NCBI RefSeq assembly: GCF_039542345.1
Contig: NZ_BAABHY010000014.1
Location: forward strand, 1-47,389
Reading direction: 5' to 3'
DNA length: 47,389 nucleotides
Source of the DNA: Orbus sasakiae
GTDB taxonomy: Bacteria > Pseudomonadota > Gammaproteobacteria > Enterobacterales > Orbaceae
Shown here: positions 17,678 to 26,037 of the stretch, piece after piece
Layout of the letters: each line of letters begins with the position of its first letter
How positions within the stretch are numbered: the stretch's first letter is position 1
Notes under the pieces: generated by a model
Databases searched by the model: none
Told to the model about the DNA's origin: nothing
What the model saw: only the letters and a program-made list of their open reading frames with translations
Program-made: the position numbers and the translations under genes

Positions 17678-17704
17678 AAAGGGAAAGTTTATACTTTCCC
17701 TTTT
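17678..17704 (+). terminator. Intrinsic terminator after adhP
   Basis: AAAGGGAAAGT (17678-17688) pairs with ACTTTCCCTTT (17693-17703) over a TTAT loop. Four Ts end the right arm. Confidence 0.8.
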
Positions 17705-17796
17705 GACTTAATCACCCTCGCTTAATAAAATAAGCATATTATTCATGCAATATTCAGTGTAAGCTAAGAATTCGTTGAAATCTTGATGAGTTGAAT

Positions 17797-18540
17797 ATGA
17801 GTAAATGGACAACCGGTTACATTAATCACATCACCCACTGGACGCCATCACTGTTTAGTTTAACGATTATGGCGGACATACAACCGTTTATCGCTGGACA
17901 ATTCACACAACTATCTCTTGAAATTGATGGTCAACGAATTCAACGCCCTTATTCATTTGTCAACGCGCCAAACCAGAATACGTTTGAATTTTATATTACC
18001 ACAATTGAACACGGTAAATTAACGCCTTATTTACAACAGTTGCAATCAGGTGACCAAATACAGATGACACATCAGTCAACGGGGTATTTTACTCTCAATG
18101 AAGTGCCTGATTGTGAGACATTATGGATGGTTGCAACGGGAACGGGTATTGCGCCTTATCTATCAATGTTACAACAAAAAACAGATTTGGCCCGCTTTAA
18201 ACAGATTGTGTTGATCCATGCCGTACGTTATAGACAAGATTTGTGTTATTTGCCACTCATGCAACAATTACAACGCTTTTACCAAGGTAAACTTTCTATA
18301 CAAACCGTTATTAGCCGTGAATCATATCCGAATTCCCTTTATGGACGGGTGCCACAATTAATCGCAAATGGGCTGTTAGAACAAACCATCGGTATACCAA
18401 TCAGTGCTGAACAGAGTCATATCATGTTATGTGGCAACCCTGCAATGGTTAACGATACAATCAGTGCATTAAAACAACGCGGTTTATCAAAACATTTGCG
18501 TCGAAAACCTGGCCATATTACGAGTGAACGGTATTGGTAA
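17797..18540 (+). CDS. fpr: Ferredoxin/flavodoxin-NADP+ reductase Fpr
   Basis: An FAD enzyme that moves electrons between NADPH and flavodoxin or ferredoxin, serving radical-SAM and reductive enzymes. From the ATG at 17797 (MSKWTTG) it has 247 residues, against 248 in E. coli. The frame extends two codons to a TTG that I reject. The FAD motif is RPYSFVN (50-56), the nucleotide motif is ATGTGIAPYLSML (about 115-127), LCGNPAMV lies near 220, and the C-terminus ends in the typical aromatic ERYW. The order adhP-fpr with a terminator between them implies its own promoter. Confidence 0.94.
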   Translation: MSKWTTGYINHITHWTPSLFSLTIMADIQPFIAGQFTQLSLEIDGQRIQRPYSFVNAPNQNTFEFYITTIEHGKLTPYLQQLQSGDQIQMTHQSTGYFTLNEVPDCETLWMVATGTGIAPYLSMLQQKTDLARFKQIVLIHAVRYRQDLCYLPLMQQLQRFYQGKLSIQTVISRESYPNSLYGRVPQLIANGLLEQTIGIPISAEQSHIMLCGNPAMVNDTISALKQRGLSKHLRRKPGHITSERYW

Positions 18541-18676
18541 TAGGCCCGATACAAATTGACCGAATTTGATATAAAAAACAACTTTTTGCCAGTTTTATAA
18601 TGAAAAATACTTTATGTGTTACTGTTAGGTTGCAACTTGTAATGAATTAAATTTACCTTAGGTTAACCCTATAGCT

Positions 18677-18788
18677 GGCAAGAGAGGATTCACTCGTATC
18701 ATGCATGATACTCGCCCTATGGACATCACTTCGTGTTGTGCAAATCGTTCCGACGATTTGTCGACCTCCTTCGGAGGCTCTCATCCTG
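18677..18788 (-). repeat. Structured tRNA-trailer element ending in a copy of the tRNA-Pro 3' end
   Basis: Beyond the tRNA-Pro terminator, in the direction of tRNA transcription, lies a chain of perfect or near-perfect hairpins. CCTCC/GGAGG is at 18765-18777, CAAATCGT/ACGATTTG at 18741-18760 with a TCCG loop, CAC/GTG at 18727-18735, and the 16-base palindrome GTATCATGCATGATAC at 18696-18711. It ends with GAATCCTCTCTTGCC (18691-18677), which matches the tRNA-Pro 3' end (18856-18842) at 14 of 15 bases. The layout recalls the rtT repeats that follow E. coli tyrT. The open frame across it is not a gene. Confidence 0.55.
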
Positions 18789-18802
18789 ATGAATTTTAGG
18801 TA

Positions 18803-18830
18803 TAAAAAAACCGACTTACGTCGGTTTCTT
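18803..18830 (-). terminator. Intrinsic terminator after tRNA-Pro
   Basis: On the minus strand AAACCGAC (18827-18820) pairs with GTCGGTTT (18815-18808) over a four-base loop, followed by a run of Ts. It starts about ten bases after the tRNA 3' end. Confidence 0.85.
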
Positions 18831-18836
18831 TTAAAT

Positions 18837-18913
18837 TGGTCGGCGAGAGAGGATTCGAACCTCCGACCCACTGGTCCCAAACCAGTTGCGCTACCAAGCT
18901 GCGCTACTCGCCG
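18837..18913 (-). tRNA. tRNA-Pro (anticodon TGG), CCA encoded
   Basis: The 77-base cloverleaf folds fully on the minus strand. The acceptor stem CGGCGAG pairs with CTCGCCG, the D arm is GCGCAGCTTGGTAGCGC, the anticodon arm ACTGG-TTTGGGA-CCAGT has anticodon TGG at 18879-18877, and the T arm is GGAGGTTCGAATCCTCT. The genomic 3' end is ACCA. It appears identical to the E. coli tRNA-Pro(TGG) as I remember it. A promoter should lie between it and tgt, and a terminator follows directly. Confidence 0.97.
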
Positions 18914-18967
18914 TTAGGATGCGCATAATACTGCGCAAATCACTTGCTGTCAAGGGTTGTTGAAAAA

Positions 18968-20107
18968 TTATCTTACGGTTAATGGTGCAGGTTGTTTGCC
19001 TATTCGCTCATAAAACGCATGAACAAACGCTTCATAACAATTATCTGCAATGGCTTGCCTAATCTGTGCCATTAAGCGTTGGTAGTAGCGAAGATTATGT
19101 ATTGTGTTTAATCTCGCTCCTAGAATCTCACCACACTTGTCTAAATGATGTAAGTACGATTTAGTGTAATTTTTACAGGTATAACAATCACATTCAGGGT
19201 CAAGTGGTGACGTGTCATCACGATATTTAGCATTACGGATTTTAATCACGCCATCTGTCACAAATAAATGACCATTACGCGCATTACGTGTTGGCATAAC
19301 GCAGTCAAACATATCGACACCACGGCGAACGCCTTCCACTAAATCCTCTGGTTTACCCACCCCCATTAAATAACGAGGTTTATCGGTCGGTAGCTGTGGG
19401 CAAGTTCCCTCTAAAATGCGGTGCATATCTTGTTTGGGTTCGCCTACGGCTAAGCCGCCGATAGCATAACCATCAAACCCAATTTCAGTTAAGCCTTTGA
19501 CCGAAATATCACGTAACTCTTGATGAACGCCACCTTGCACAATACCAAATAGTGCATTGTTATTGTTTAGTTCATCAAAACGTACTCGGCTACGTTTTGC
19601 CCAGCGTAATGACATCTCCATCGAACGTTTAACATAATCCCATTCAGCGGGATACGGTGCACATTCGTCAAAGATCATGACAATATCTGATCCCAAATCA
19701 TCTTGGATTTCCATTGAAATTTCAGGTGATAAAAAGATGGAATCACCATTAATCGGATTACGAAAGTGTACCCCTTCTTCTTTAATTTTTCGGATATCAC
19801 CGAGACTAAAGACCTGAAAGCCACCAGAGTCAGTCAAAATTGGCGCTGGCCATTGCATAAAATCATGCAAATCACCGTGCTTACGCATCACATCTTGTCC
19901 GGGTCTTAGCCATAAATGAAATGTATTCCCTAATAAAATTTGCGCCCCCGTTGCTGCAACTTCTTCTGGGGTCATTCCCTTAACCGTACCATAAGTACCA
20001 ACGGGCATAAATGCCGGTGTTTCAACCGTATATTCTACACCACGACGATCAAACTTCATTCGACCACGACGTGCCAATCCATCTGTATTATCTAATTCAA
20101 ATTTCAT
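18968..20107 (-). CDS. tgt: Queuine tRNA-ribosyltransferase Tgt
   Basis: Exchanges guanine-34 for preQ1 in tRNAs with GUN anticodons, which starts queuosine formation. From the ATG at 20107 (MKFELDNTDG) it has 379 residues, against 375 in E. coli. The frame extends nine codons to a TTG, which I reject. The general acid Asp93 is in LTDSGGFQVF, and the nucleophile Asp (near 268) is in DMFDCVMPTR. The zinc site is CDCYTC followed by the HHLDKC region. In E. coli it follows queA directly and precedes yajC-secDF. Here queA lies 2.4 kb upstream and a tRNA follows. Confidence 0.96.
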   Translation of the reverse strand: MKFELDNTDGLARRGRMKFDRRGVEYTVETPAFMPVGTYGTVKGMTPEEVAATGAQILLGNTFHLWLRPGQDVMRKHGDLHDFMQWPAPILTDSGGFQVFSLGDIRKIKEEGVHFRNPINGDSIFLSPEISMEIQDDLGSDIVMIFDECAPYPAEWDYVKRSMEMSLRWAKRSRVRFDELNNNNALFGIVQGGVHQELRDISVKGLTEIGFDGYAIGGLAVGEPKQDMHRILEGTCPQLPTDKPRYLMGVGKPEDLVEGVRRGVDMFDCVMPTRNARNGHLFVTDGVIKIRNAKYRDDTSPLDPECDCYTCKNYTKSYLHHLDKCGEILGARLNTIHNLRYYQRLMAQIRQAIADNCYEAFVHAFYERIGKQPAPLTVR

Positions 20108-20296
20108 ACTATTATCATAACCTCTCGCCACCAAATAAACAGTTTGGCGCAGTATTTATTACTTTATGGTGTAAGGAATCCAAACACCACCCATTATTTT
20201 GGGCGCTATCATAACATAGCAATCACTCTAAATAAAAAGATGTTATAGGCATCACGATCAGTAAACAAATCCAATATACAATTAATAACATAAAAA

Positions 20297-20326
20297 ATCC
20301 CCTTACTGTCTTATTAGTAAGGGGAT
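20297..20326 (-). terminator. Intrinsic terminator downstream of the 20372-21388 membrane protein gene
   Basis: ATCCCCTTACT (20297-20307) pairs with AGTAAGGGGAT (20316-20326). On the minus strand the stem is followed by TTTTTT, giving a clear terminator between this gene and tgt. Confidence 0.8.
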
Positions 20327-20371
20327 ATTCATCAATCTTGTAAGCGATATAAATGTAATGTTTTATCTTAA

Positions 20372-21388
20372 TTACATATCGCGTTTACAACGAGCACCTA
20401 AATAACCAAACACCGCACTCACTACGGCACCGATAAGCAGTGCAAAAAAGGCCATCAATGCCGATTTAGCAATCGCATTTGTCACCTTATCAGCTTGTAC
20501 TTTTGCGTCTTCAACCATCTGTTTAGTTTCAGCTTTAAGTTGCATTAACTGATGTTGTGTATCGTTTAAGGCTTGTTTCGCGGCTGTGATACTATCTTGA
20601 TATTTTTGGATGAAGCCATCAACAGTTTTAGTTGCTTCATCTTTTGACATGTCTGTGTTATTCACTAAAGCATTGATTGCTGCATTTTTATCAATCCCTT
20701 TGCTCATAGTATCCACACGTTTGTTCAACTTATCCATCAAATTATTAAAAATGGCATCATAGTTATTTGGATTCGCTTTAAGCTGACGTAATGCAGTTTG
20801 TATATCTGATTTTGTATTCGCCATTTGTTGATCTAAATATTGAGGTTGAAGTGTTTCAACTTCGGTATCACGTAATAATTGATCCACTTTGTTTTTGGCT
20901 TGATCTCTATCAAAATCAATATGTTTATCCAATTGTCTCGCTACATTACTGGTTAAATCAGCAATGCCACTACCAATTGATGAACTCATATTTGCCGTCA
21001 CAGAACCCGCAGTGCTGACACCTGCACCAACAGCACTACCAACCATTTTGACTGCTGTACCAACAATCATACCACTAACAAGTGTTGCACAAATCAATGA
21101 TACCGACCAAACAAGAAAACCATGAACCATTCCAGCACGCATCGCAAGCTTACCACCAACAAAACCACCACATGCTAAACTGACGATCACAATCACTGCT
21201 GACCAGATGCCAAACGATGTACCAAAGCCAGATAAAGGATCATTCGATAATGGTTCGATAAGACTAAATCCCATTGCTGTTCCTAAAGTTGCAAGTAGCA
21301 TAGCGACGGCTAAAACTGTGACGACACCGGCTATAATGCTTCCCCATGATGCTTTTTGCTGATACTGATTAATATTAGTTGTGACCAT
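20372..21388 (-). CDS. Membrane protein of unknown function with central coiled region
   Basis: I do not recognise a characterised homologue. The 338 residues contain about three N-terminal membrane helices (about 15-40, 60-82, 92-118), each rich in Gly and Ala. A long polar, Gln/Asp/Lys-rich segment (about 150-305) looks helical and coiled. One C-terminal helix (about 310-332) ends in GARCKRDM. The glycine-rich helices (GGFVGGKLAMRAGM) recall small integral membrane proteins annotated only as hypothetical. A strong AAGGGG ribosome site precedes the ATG and a terminator follows, so the gene is real and monocistronic. The polar region would face one side of the membrane and could bind a partner. 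Confidence 0.8.
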   Translation of the reverse strand: MVTTNINQYQQKASWGSIIAGVVTVLAVAMLLATLGTAMGFSLIEPLSNDPLSGFGTSFGIWSAVIVIVSLACGGFVGGKLAMRAGMVHGFLVWSVSLICATLVSGMIVGTAVKMVGSAVGAGVSTAGSVTANMSSSIGSGIADLTSNVARQLDKHIDFDRDQAKNKVDQLLRDTEVETLQPQYLDQQMANTKSDIQTALRQLKANPNNYDAIFNNLMDKLNKRVDTMSKGIDKNAAINALVNNTDMSKDEATKTVDGFIQKYQDSITAAKQALNDTQHQLMQLKAETKQMVEDAKVQADKVTNAIAKSALMAFFALLIGAVVSAVFGYLGARCKRDM

Positions 21389-21793
21389 TTGAACCCCTTA
21401 ACGACTCATTAATAAAATTGATACAATTCCTATGTGATGAAATAGGTTTGTTCGTTTGGTACATGAATGTGTATTTGCACAAAATATGCGTTAATTTTTT
21501 TAAACAAAACAGTTTAAATGATAATTCCAAACCAGAATTACTTTTTAAGAGTGTCATGAAAAATATTATATTTCAAATATTTAAGTTTAATTTAAACCAA
21601 TTGAATTGATAGTTAAATATTAAACGGCTTTCGTAAAATCTCACAAAACATACCTAAATTCGCATCGAGTCAAATGACCATTTAACCAATCGCTAGCTGA
21701 CTTCACTGTCTAGAAAGGAAGACTTCAGCGTATACTTAGTTGTATATATATAATTTTTAAAAAGTATTCAAATATGACACGAGGGTTTATGAT
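21389..21793. other. Divergent intergenic region, no gene recognised
   Basis: 405 AT-rich bases. A plus-strand open frame (21418-21609) has no ribosome site and a composition typical of non-coding DNA. A TATAAT at 21749-21754 may be the -10 box for the M48 gene. An imperfect inverted repeat around CGCTAGC and CTTCAGCG (21691-21730) might be an RNA structure. Nothing else could be supported. Confidence 0.45.
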
Positions 21794-22504
21794 ATGATAT
21801 TGACAAAATATCCAAATAAAGATACGGGTAACAAAATGCGGGGTATAATAAATAACCTTCTAATAATTATCACGTTTTTAATGTTATTAAGTGCATGCCA
21901 ACACAAGCCAACAATCTTGTCCGAGCAAGAACTGCAGCAACTCACCTCAACACAAATTATGCACATTAATCAGCAAAGTTGTCTGCAACAAGATAAATAT
22001 GCGGTAATGGTGCGACCCACACATAAATGGCAACAATATCTTGATACATTGACACAGTCATTACCACAATCAATTGCAAACCAAACACTAAACTATCGCG
22101 TTTATCTGCACACTCAACCTGATGCTTGGGCAACATCTAATGGCTGTATTCGTATCACAAGTAGCTTACTGAATCATTTAACCGCTCAAGAAGTGCAAGC
22201 GGTGATTGCACATGAAATAGGGCATATTGCCTTACACCATTCGGAACAACGTTTTCAAATGGCTAAATATGCAGAAATAAAAGATAACGGTAAAATAATG
22301 TTATTGGTTCCAAAAACATTATCTTGGCAACAAGAACTTGAAGCAGATCGTTACGCCGTACGATTACTTAAACAGCATCATATCGATCCAAATGGGCTCA
22401 TTAGTATGTTAGATAAACTCAGTGATTACCACAAAGAACAATCACAAAGTCACCCTAGTATACTGATCCGCAAAAACCATATCTTAACATGGATTCAACC
22501 ATAG
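21794..22504 (+). CDS. M48 family metalloprotease lipoprotein (LoiP paralogue)
   Basis: A predicted zinc metalloprotease anchored in the outer or inner membrane by a lipid, probably acting on periplasmic or outer-membrane proteins. The 236 residues include a lipoprotein signal with lipobox LLSAC. Zinc site HEIGH is at 140-144, with the third-ligand Glu in LEADRYA. The blocks VYLHTQPDAWATSNGCIRI and TAQEVQAVIAHE parallel those of the LoiP gene at 23697. The ATG at 21794 has GAGGG eight bases upstream. A later in-frame ATG (21836, MRGIINN) would give a neater signal peptide, so the start is uncertain. Its stop lies one base from the 3' end of queA, which converges on it. Confidence 0.85.
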   Translation: MILTKYPNKDTGNKMRGIINNLLIIITFLMLLSACQHKPTILSEQELQQLTSTQIMHINQQSCLQQDKYAVMVRPTHKWQQYLDTLTQSLPQSIANQTLNYRVYLHTQPDAWATSNGCIRITSSLLNHLTAQEVQAVIAHEIGHIALHHSEQRFQMAKYAEIKDNGKIMLLVPKTLSWQQELEADRYAVRLLKQHHIDPNGLISMLDKLSDYHKEQSQSHPSILIRKNHILTWIQP

Positions 22505-22505
22505 T

Positions 22506-23534
22506 TTATTGCTTAGTAATAAACATCGCATCGCCGTAACTAAAAAAGCGATAGCCTGCCTTGACGGCTTCTTGATAGGCCTGCATGGTATTTTGATAAC
22601 CCGCAAAAGCCGATACTAACATAATCAACGTTGATTCAGGTAAATGGAAATTGGTAATTAATGCATCAACCACATTAAATTTATATCCAGGGTAAATAAA
22701 GATCCGAGTATCAGCAAAAAATGGCGCAATTTTGCCGGTGTGTTGAGCCGCACTTTCTAATGCACGTACCGAAGTCGTCCCTACCGCAATAACGCGATTA
22801 CCGCGTGCTTTACATGCATTAACCGCATCCACGACAGCTTGACTCACTTCAGCATATTCGGCATGCATAATATGCTCTTCAATGGAATCAACGCGGACCG
22901 GCTGAAACGTACCGGCACCGACATGTAATGTCACAAAGCCCATTTCGACGCCCTTTTGCTTAAGCGTGTCAAGTAACTGCTCATCAAAATGTAAACCCGC
23001 TGTCGGTGCAGCGACTGCGCCAGGTACTTTATTATATACCGTCTGATAAACTTCACGATCCTGTTCATCATCTGCTCTATCAATATAAGGCGGAAGCGGA
23101 ATATGACCAATTTGCTCCAAAATGGTTAACACATCACTTGGAAACTGCAGTTCAAATAATGAATCATGCCGAGCGATCATCGTGACACTCACGGGATCTT
23201 GTTCACCGAGCAGTAGCTCAGCCCCCTCTTTGGGTGACTTAGAAGCTTTGACATGTGCCAATACACGATGATTTTCAAGCAATCGTTCAACAAGTATTTC
23301 AATCTTACCACCTGATGCTTTATGCCCATAAACGCGCGCTGGAATGACGCGCGTATTATTAAAAATGAGTAAATCCCCCATTTGTAATTTATCCACAATA
23401 TCAGTAAATACGCCGTGTTCAATGATACCTGTCTGACCGTCGAGTGATAATAAACGGCATTCACTACGTTTTTCGGTTGGATAGCGAGCAATAAGTGCAT
23501 TGGGTAATTCAAAATGAAAATTAGAAAGCTGCAT
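22506..23534 (-). CDS. queA: S-adenosylmethionine:tRNA ribosyltransferase-isomerase QueA
   Basis: Transfers and isomerises the ribosyl group of S-adenosylmethionine onto preQ1-34 in tRNA, forming epoxyqueuosine. The 342 residues are slightly shorter than E. coli QueA (356), the loss being at the C-terminus, which ends just after YGDAMFITKQ. Conserved blocks include FNNTRVIPARVYG, PGAVAAPTAGLHF, FVTLHVGAGTFQPVR and VDALITNFHLPEST. Its partner tgt is on the same strand 2.4 kb downstream, separated by the M48 and membrane protein genes. loiP is divergent from it. Confidence 0.96.
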   Translation of the reverse strand: MQLSNFHFELPNALIARYPTEKRSECRLLSLDGQTGIIEHGVFTDIVDKLQMGDLLIFNNTRVIPARVYGHKASGGKIEILVERLLENHRVLAHVKASKSPKEGAELLLGEQDPVSVTMIARHDSLFELQFPSDVLTILEQIGHIPLPPYIDRADDEQDREVYQTVYNKVPGAVAAPTAGLHFDEQLLDTLKQKGVEMGFVTLHVGAGTFQPVRVDSIEEHIMHAEYAEVSQAVVDAVNACKARGNRVIAVGTTSVRALESAAQHTGKIAPFFADTRIFIYPGYKFNVVDALITNFHLPESTLIMLVSAFAGYQNTMQAYQEAVKAGYRFFSYGDAMFITKQ

Positions 23535-23696
23535 AAAACAATTTAACCATTATGTGACGATCAATTGTCGGCTAGTCTAATTGTCGAAAATCAATCATGC
23601 AAGGATTTTAGTATTTAAGTTAGTAAGATTGGGTTTAATAAAGACCCAAATTTTATTACAATAGGTAAGTAAATAAATAAAAGGAAGGAATATTGG
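23535..23696. other. queA-loiP divergent promoter region with leader hairpin
   Basis: A hairpin TTGGGT/ACCCAA (23629-23649) followed by ATTTTATT lies in the probable loiP leader. It resembles a weak terminator or attenuator. GTCTAA at 23575-23580 matches a sigma-E -10 box, but no GGAAC -35 box is present, so I do not call a sigma-E promoter. Confidence 0.35.
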
Positions 23697-24443
23697 ATGA
23701 AATTAAAATTAATTGCAAGTTCATTGCTGATGGTGTCATTAACAGCGTGCCAAGTAAATGCAGACAGTTTAGTCAACTTAGGTAGCCAGTCGGTGCAGTT
23801 AGCCACACTAAATGATGCTCAAGTCAAACAACTCAGTGACAAATCATGTACTCAAATGGACGCCGAAGCAAAAGTTGCACCTGATAACAATCCCTATGCT
23901 ATTCGTTTAAACAAAATTAGCCAATCCCTTGGCGACACTATCAACGGGACTAAAATTAATTATAAAGTGTACTTAACTCAAGATGTGAATGCTTGGGCAA
24001 TGGCAAACGGCTGCGTGCGTGTTTATAGCGGTTTGATGGACAAAATGACGGATAATGAGATTCAAGGTGTGGTTGGACACGAATTAGGGCACGTTGCACT
24101 TGGTCATAGTAAAAAAGCAATGCAGGTGGCTTACGGTACACAGCTTGCGCGAGGTGCGATTGCTGCAACAACCAATGCAACCATTGCTAGCTTAACCGGT
24201 TCCCAATTAGGTGATATCGCTGAGCAAGCCATTAATGCACAGTTTTCTCAAAAGCAAGAACGTGAAGCAGATAACTTCTCGTTTGATTATTTAGTTAAAA
24301 AAGGCATTAATCCAATTGGTCTTGCAACTGCATTTGAAAAATTAGGTGGGGGAGAAGCCTCACTACTCAGTACGCACCCTTCATCATCAGCACGATCACA
24401 AAATATTCGGGATCGAATTGCACAGATGAATCAAGCTAAATAA
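23697..24443 (+). CDS. loiP: Periplasmic M48 metalloprotease lipoprotein LoiP (YggG)
   Basis: A membrane-anchored zinc endopeptidase. In E. coli LoiP is an outer-membrane lipoprotein induced by low osmolarity. The 248 residues compare with 252 there and match throughout. The lipobox is LTAC with lipidated Cys18. HELGH is at 128-132, and the third zinc ligand is in the EREADNFSFDYL block. The conserved YKVYLTQDVNAWAMANGC precedes the active site. A very strong ribosome site (AAGGAAGGA) precedes the ATG. It is a closer match to LoiP than the neighbouring paralogue at 21794. Confidence 0.92.
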   Translation: MKLKLIASSLLMVSLTACQVNADSLVNLGSQSVQLATLNDAQVKQLSDKSCTQMDAEAKVAPDNNPYAIRLNKISQSLGDTINGTKINYKVYLTQDVNAWAMANGCVRVYSGLMDKMTDNEIQGVVGHELGHVALGHSKKAMQVAYGTQLARGAIAATTNATIASLTGSQLGDIAEQAINAQFSQKQEREADNFSFDYLVKKGINPIGLATAFEKLGGGEASLLSTHPSSSARSQNIRDRIAQMNQAK

Positions 24444-24458
24444 AGACTACTCGTAAAC

Positions 24459-24491
24459 AAAAAGGCTAAGCAGCGTTCACGTGCTTAGCCT
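24459..24491 (-). terminator. Intrinsic terminator after ffh
   Basis: AGGCTAAGCA (24463-24472) pairs with TGCTTAGCCT (24482-24491). On the minus strand the stem runs into TTTTTG, fitting ffh termination. On the plus strand it may also end loiP, though no T-run follows there. Confidence 0.75.
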
Positions 24492-24526
24492 GACTAAATC
24501 AAATAATAAAACAGATAACTGGTGAC

Positions 24527-25906
24527 TTAGCGCCGTGGTAATCCACCAAAACCGCCCATGCCACCCCCCATCATACCTTTCATATTGCGCATCATTTTCA
24601 TCATGCCGCCGCCTTTCATTTTTTTCATCATGCGCTGCATATCATCAAATTGCTTCAATAATTTATTCACATCTTGCACTTGAGTTCCGGAACCTTGCGC
24701 GATACGACGCTTGCGTGAACCCTTGATAATTTCAGGGTTTAATCGTTCTTTAAATGTCATTGAATTAATAATGGCTTCCATCTTAACGGTCACCTTATCA
24801 TCCATTTGTGATTTAATATGTTCAGGCAGTTGCCCTGCGCCAGGCAATTTAGCCAACATGGCACTCATACCACCCATGTTACGCATTTGTTTTAATTGTT
24901 CTTGGAAATCGTTAAAATCAAATTTATCGCCTTTTTTGATTTTTTTAGCCATACGTTCGGCTTTTTCACGATCAACCTTACTTTCCATCTCTTCAATTAA
25001 CGAGATGACATCCCCCATACCTAAAATACGGGAGGCAATACGCTCAGGATAAAATGGTTCTAACGCATCGGTCTTCTCACCCATCCCTAAGAATTTAATC
25101 GGCTTACCGGTAATATTACGGATCGATAATGCCGCACCACCACGTGCATCACCATCGACTTTAGTCAAAATAACCCCAGTTAACGGTAAGGCATCATTAA
25201 ACGCTTTTGCTGTATTTGCAGCATCTTGCCCCGTCATCGCATCAACGACAAACAATGTTTCAATAGGCTTAACGGCTTGATGGAGGGCTTTTATTTCATC
25301 CATCATTTCGCCGTCAACGTGTAAACGGCCGGCGGTATCGACAATTAAAACATCAAAAAACTGTAATTTAGCATGAGCAATCGCTTTATTAACAATATCA
25401 ATCGGCTTTTGATTTACATCTGACGGGAAAAATTCAACCTCAATCGCATTTGCTAATGTTTCAAGTTGCTTAATCGCAGCCGGACGATATACGTCGGCAG
25501 AAACCACTAAAACTTTCTTTTTTTGTTTTTCTTTAAGAAATTTAGCCAGTTTAGCTACGCTGGTCGTTTTACCCGCACCTTGTAAGCCCGCCATGAGCAA
25601 CACAGCAGGGGGTTGGGTGGCCAGATTCAGTGAACTATTGACCTCCCCCATGGCAACGGTCAGCTCTTGTTGCACAATTTTAATAAACTCTTGGCCCGGT
25701 GTGAGGCTCTTATTCACATCTAAGCCGATCGCCTTTTCTTTCACTTGGGCGATAAAATCGCGCACTACGGGTAAAGCAACGTCTGCTTCAAGTAATGCCA
25801 TTCGCACATCACGTAATGCATCTTTAATATTATCGTCAGTTAATCGACCACGACCACTAATATTACGTAATGTCTGCGACAGTCTATCGGTTAAATTCTC
25901 AAACAT
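24527..25906 (-). CDS. ffh: Signal recognition particle GTPase Ffh
   Basis: The protein part of the signal recognition particle. It binds 4.5S RNA and hydrophobic signal sequences and docks at FtsY. From the ATG at 25906 (MFENLTDRLS) it has 459 residues, against 453 in E. coli. The frame extends five codons to another ATG, but the family start and the preceding GAGAAAA favour this one. The G domain shows GLQGAGKTT (107-115), DTAGRLH and TKVDGDARGG. The M domain holds GSRKRRIAQGSG and a methionine/glycine-rich tail with repeated MMKKM-type runs. The 4.5S RNA gene is not in the window. Confidence 0.96.
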   Translation of the reverse strand: MFENLTDRLSQTLRNISGRGRLTDDNIKDALRDVRMALLEADVALPVVRDFIAQVKEKAIGLDVNKSLTPGQEFIKIVQQELTVAMGEVNSSLNLATQPPAVLLMAGLQGAGKTTSVAKLAKFLKEKQKKKVLVVSADVYRPAAIKQLETLANAIEVEFFPSDVNQKPIDIVNKAIAHAKLQFFDVLIVDTAGRLHVDGEMMDEIKALHQAVKPIETLFVVDAMTGQDAANTAKAFNDALPLTGVILTKVDGDARGGAALSIRNITGKPIKFLGMGEKTDALEPFYPERIASRILGMGDVISLIEEMESKVDREKAERMAKKIKKGDKFDFNDFQEQLKQMRNMGGMSAMLAKLPGAGQLPEHIKSQMDDKVTVKMEAIINSMTFKERLNPEIIKGSRKRRIAQGSGTQVQDVNKLLKQFDDMQRMMKKMKGGGMMKMMRNMKGMMGGGMGGFGGLPRR

Positions 25907-26037
25907 AATTTTCTCAATCATACTAAAAAAGTCTTTGTATAATGATAACAGAAAATTATAATATTGGGTGATGTGATTTTGTTATCTAATCACATATTTT
26001 GATTAATTTTAATAAAAAAATAATTGTAAGGAAAGTC

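Noticed and set aside
18653..18880. Minus-strand open frame of 75 codons across tRNA-Pro and the structured element
   Set aside because: It overlaps a perfect tRNA and a terminator and has no ribosome site. The translation is a by-product of the RNA-like sequence.
18677..18913. Integrated genomic island bounded by the tRNA-Pro repeat
   Set aside because: The two copies are only about 165 bases apart, with no integrase or cargo between them.
21418..21609. Plus-strand open frame in the gap before the M48 gene
   Set aside because: It has no ribosome site, AT-driven residue usage (Phe, Asn, Leu) and no similarity to known proteins.
23575..23580. Sigma-E promoter for loiP
   Set aside because: The -10 box GTCTAA is present, but no GGAAC-like -35 box lies at the right distance.
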